Below, in pieces: positions 61,282 to 61,620 of a DNA stretch of 61,620 bases. The notes under the pieces are model-generated. The model made no database searches, had not been told where the DNA came from, and saw only the letters and a list, made by a program, of their open reading frames with translations. The first letter of the stretch is position 1. Each line of letters starts with the position of its first letter. This stretch comes from JAVBQU01 sp031548675. Lineage in GTDB: Bacteria; Bacteroidota; Bacteroidia; Bacteroidales; P3. Position numbers and translations under genes: made by a program. The DNA lies in the NCBI GenBank assembly GCA_031548675.1, contig JAVBQU010000068.1, positions 1 through 61,620 of the forward strand. Reading direction: 5' to 3'.

Positions 61282-61620
61282 TGAATGATTATTTGTTGTT
61301 TAATTTTTTCTATATCTATTTGTTTGATGTATTCGGGTATATTTTTAAAAATAGGATGAAACCCATATCCTCCATTTATTAATTCATTTAAAGCTTGTTC
61401 TTTAGTATAATTCTGATAAATTATTCTATACATTGCAATAATAACTCCTGTACGGTCTGCTCCATGTTTGCAATGTACCACTATGGGTTTAGGAGCAGTC
61501 TGAAGAATCCGCAATGCTTTTATTACATCCTCGTCTTCAATATTATGGGCATTCATTTTTACCTGATATAAATTGATTTTACTATTTTTTCCCTCGTCAT
61601 TATCACTATGGTAAAATCTT
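61278..61620 (-). CDS. Dual-specificity/tyrosine phosphatase, 5' end outside the window
   Basis: The frame is open from the stop at 61278 to the window edge; an ATG at 61556 is internal, since in-frame codons continue upstream (FYHSDNDEGKNSK). The catalytic P-loop is VHCKHGADRTG (HCx5R: Cys nucleophile, Arg). The region before it (IKALRILQ) and after (YRIIYQNYTKEQALNEL) match DSP-type phosphatases of Bacteroidota. Substrate could be phosphotyrosine, a phosphoinositide-like lipid or polysaccharide-export kinases; not decidable. At least 113 residues visible; the N-terminus is cut off by the window. Confidence 0.85.
   Translation of the reverse strand, partial: RFYHSDNDEGKNSKINLYQVKMNAHNIEDEDVIKALRILQTAPKPIVVHCKHGADRTGVIIAMYRIIYQNYTKEQALNELINGGYGFHPIFKNIPEYIKQIDIEKIKQQIIIQ

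Noticed and set aside
1..61620. CRISPR arrays, insertion sequences, prophage or restriction systems
   Set aside because: No regularly spaced direct repeats of CRISPR type, no transposase, integrase, phage structural or restriction gene is visible. The only tandem repeat (4869-5099) has no spacers.

Overview
The window is ordinary chromosome from a low-GC member of the Bacteroidota, most likely Bacteroidales or a close relative. Several independent signs agree. There are type IX secretion (T9SS) proteins (PorP/SprF, a GldJ-like lipoprotein) and T9SS cargo with type A and type B C-terminal sorting domains. Promoters have the Bacteroidota form TTTG-N19/20-TAnnTTTG. There is a TonB receptor with a carboxypeptidase-like N-terminal domain, a GlsA/GlsB-like glycine-lipid acyltransferase pair and a WbqC-family protein. 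I see no insertion sequence, prophage, integron or CRISPR array. The only RNA gene I find is one tRNA-Lys(TTT).

Layout. 0.1-10.3 kb: TonB receptor (-), then a plus-strand sugar/envelope run: galE broken by an in-frame TAA, a nucleotidyltransferase-GHMP kinase fusion, a 21-bp tandem repeat, a glycoside-hydrolase-like lipoprotein, an ArnT-like glycosyltransferase broken at an A7 run, and a large membrane protein. 10.4-14.1 kb: an ABC-F ATPase behind a hairpin leader, converging on a sugar kinase plus nucleotidyltransferase operon. 14.3-20 kb: two tandem T9SS type B adhesin-like paralogs, the second with an in-frame TAA inside its sorting domain. 20.2-25.9 kb: MarC, helicase, NMP kinase, polyprenyl synthase, Der and WbqC. 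26.1-29.9 kb: glycine-lipid acyltransferases, aquaporin, MCE protein. 30.1-34.1 kb: PorP/SprF, GldJ-like, MurF. 34.1-43.6 kb: coiled-coil protein, ComF, LpxH, M16 protease, DnaX, methyltransferase, mannose-1-phosphate guanylyltransferase. 43.7-52.7 kb: YgiQ, PAS-LuxR regulator, two-repeat lipoprotein, ElbB, tRNA-Lys, urocanase, beta-barrel protein, GlmU-like protein. 52.9-61.6 kb: a tight minus-strand run from a phosphatase (cut by the window edge) through MORN lipoprotein, HEAT-like, YihY, gingipain-like C25 protease, trypsin-like protease and EEP nuclease to RuvC.

Themes. Much of the window concerns the cell envelope: sugar-nucleotide supply, surface glycan assembly, lipid A, unusual acyl lipids, peptidoglycan, and the T9SS with four of its probable cargo proteins. 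The most notable sequence-level observations are about reading frames. dnaX carries an A10 run followed at once by stops in both other frames, as expected for slippage-made gamma subunit. Two genes carry in-frame TAA codons, one of them at a site where its paralog has GAA. A glycosyltransferase changes frame at an A7 slippery heptamer. The ABC-F leader can fold over its own start codon. I found no clear, wholly new multi-gene system; the frame-disruption pattern, the ABC-F leader, the nucleotidyltransferase-kinase fusion and the two-repeat lipoprotein are the best leads.
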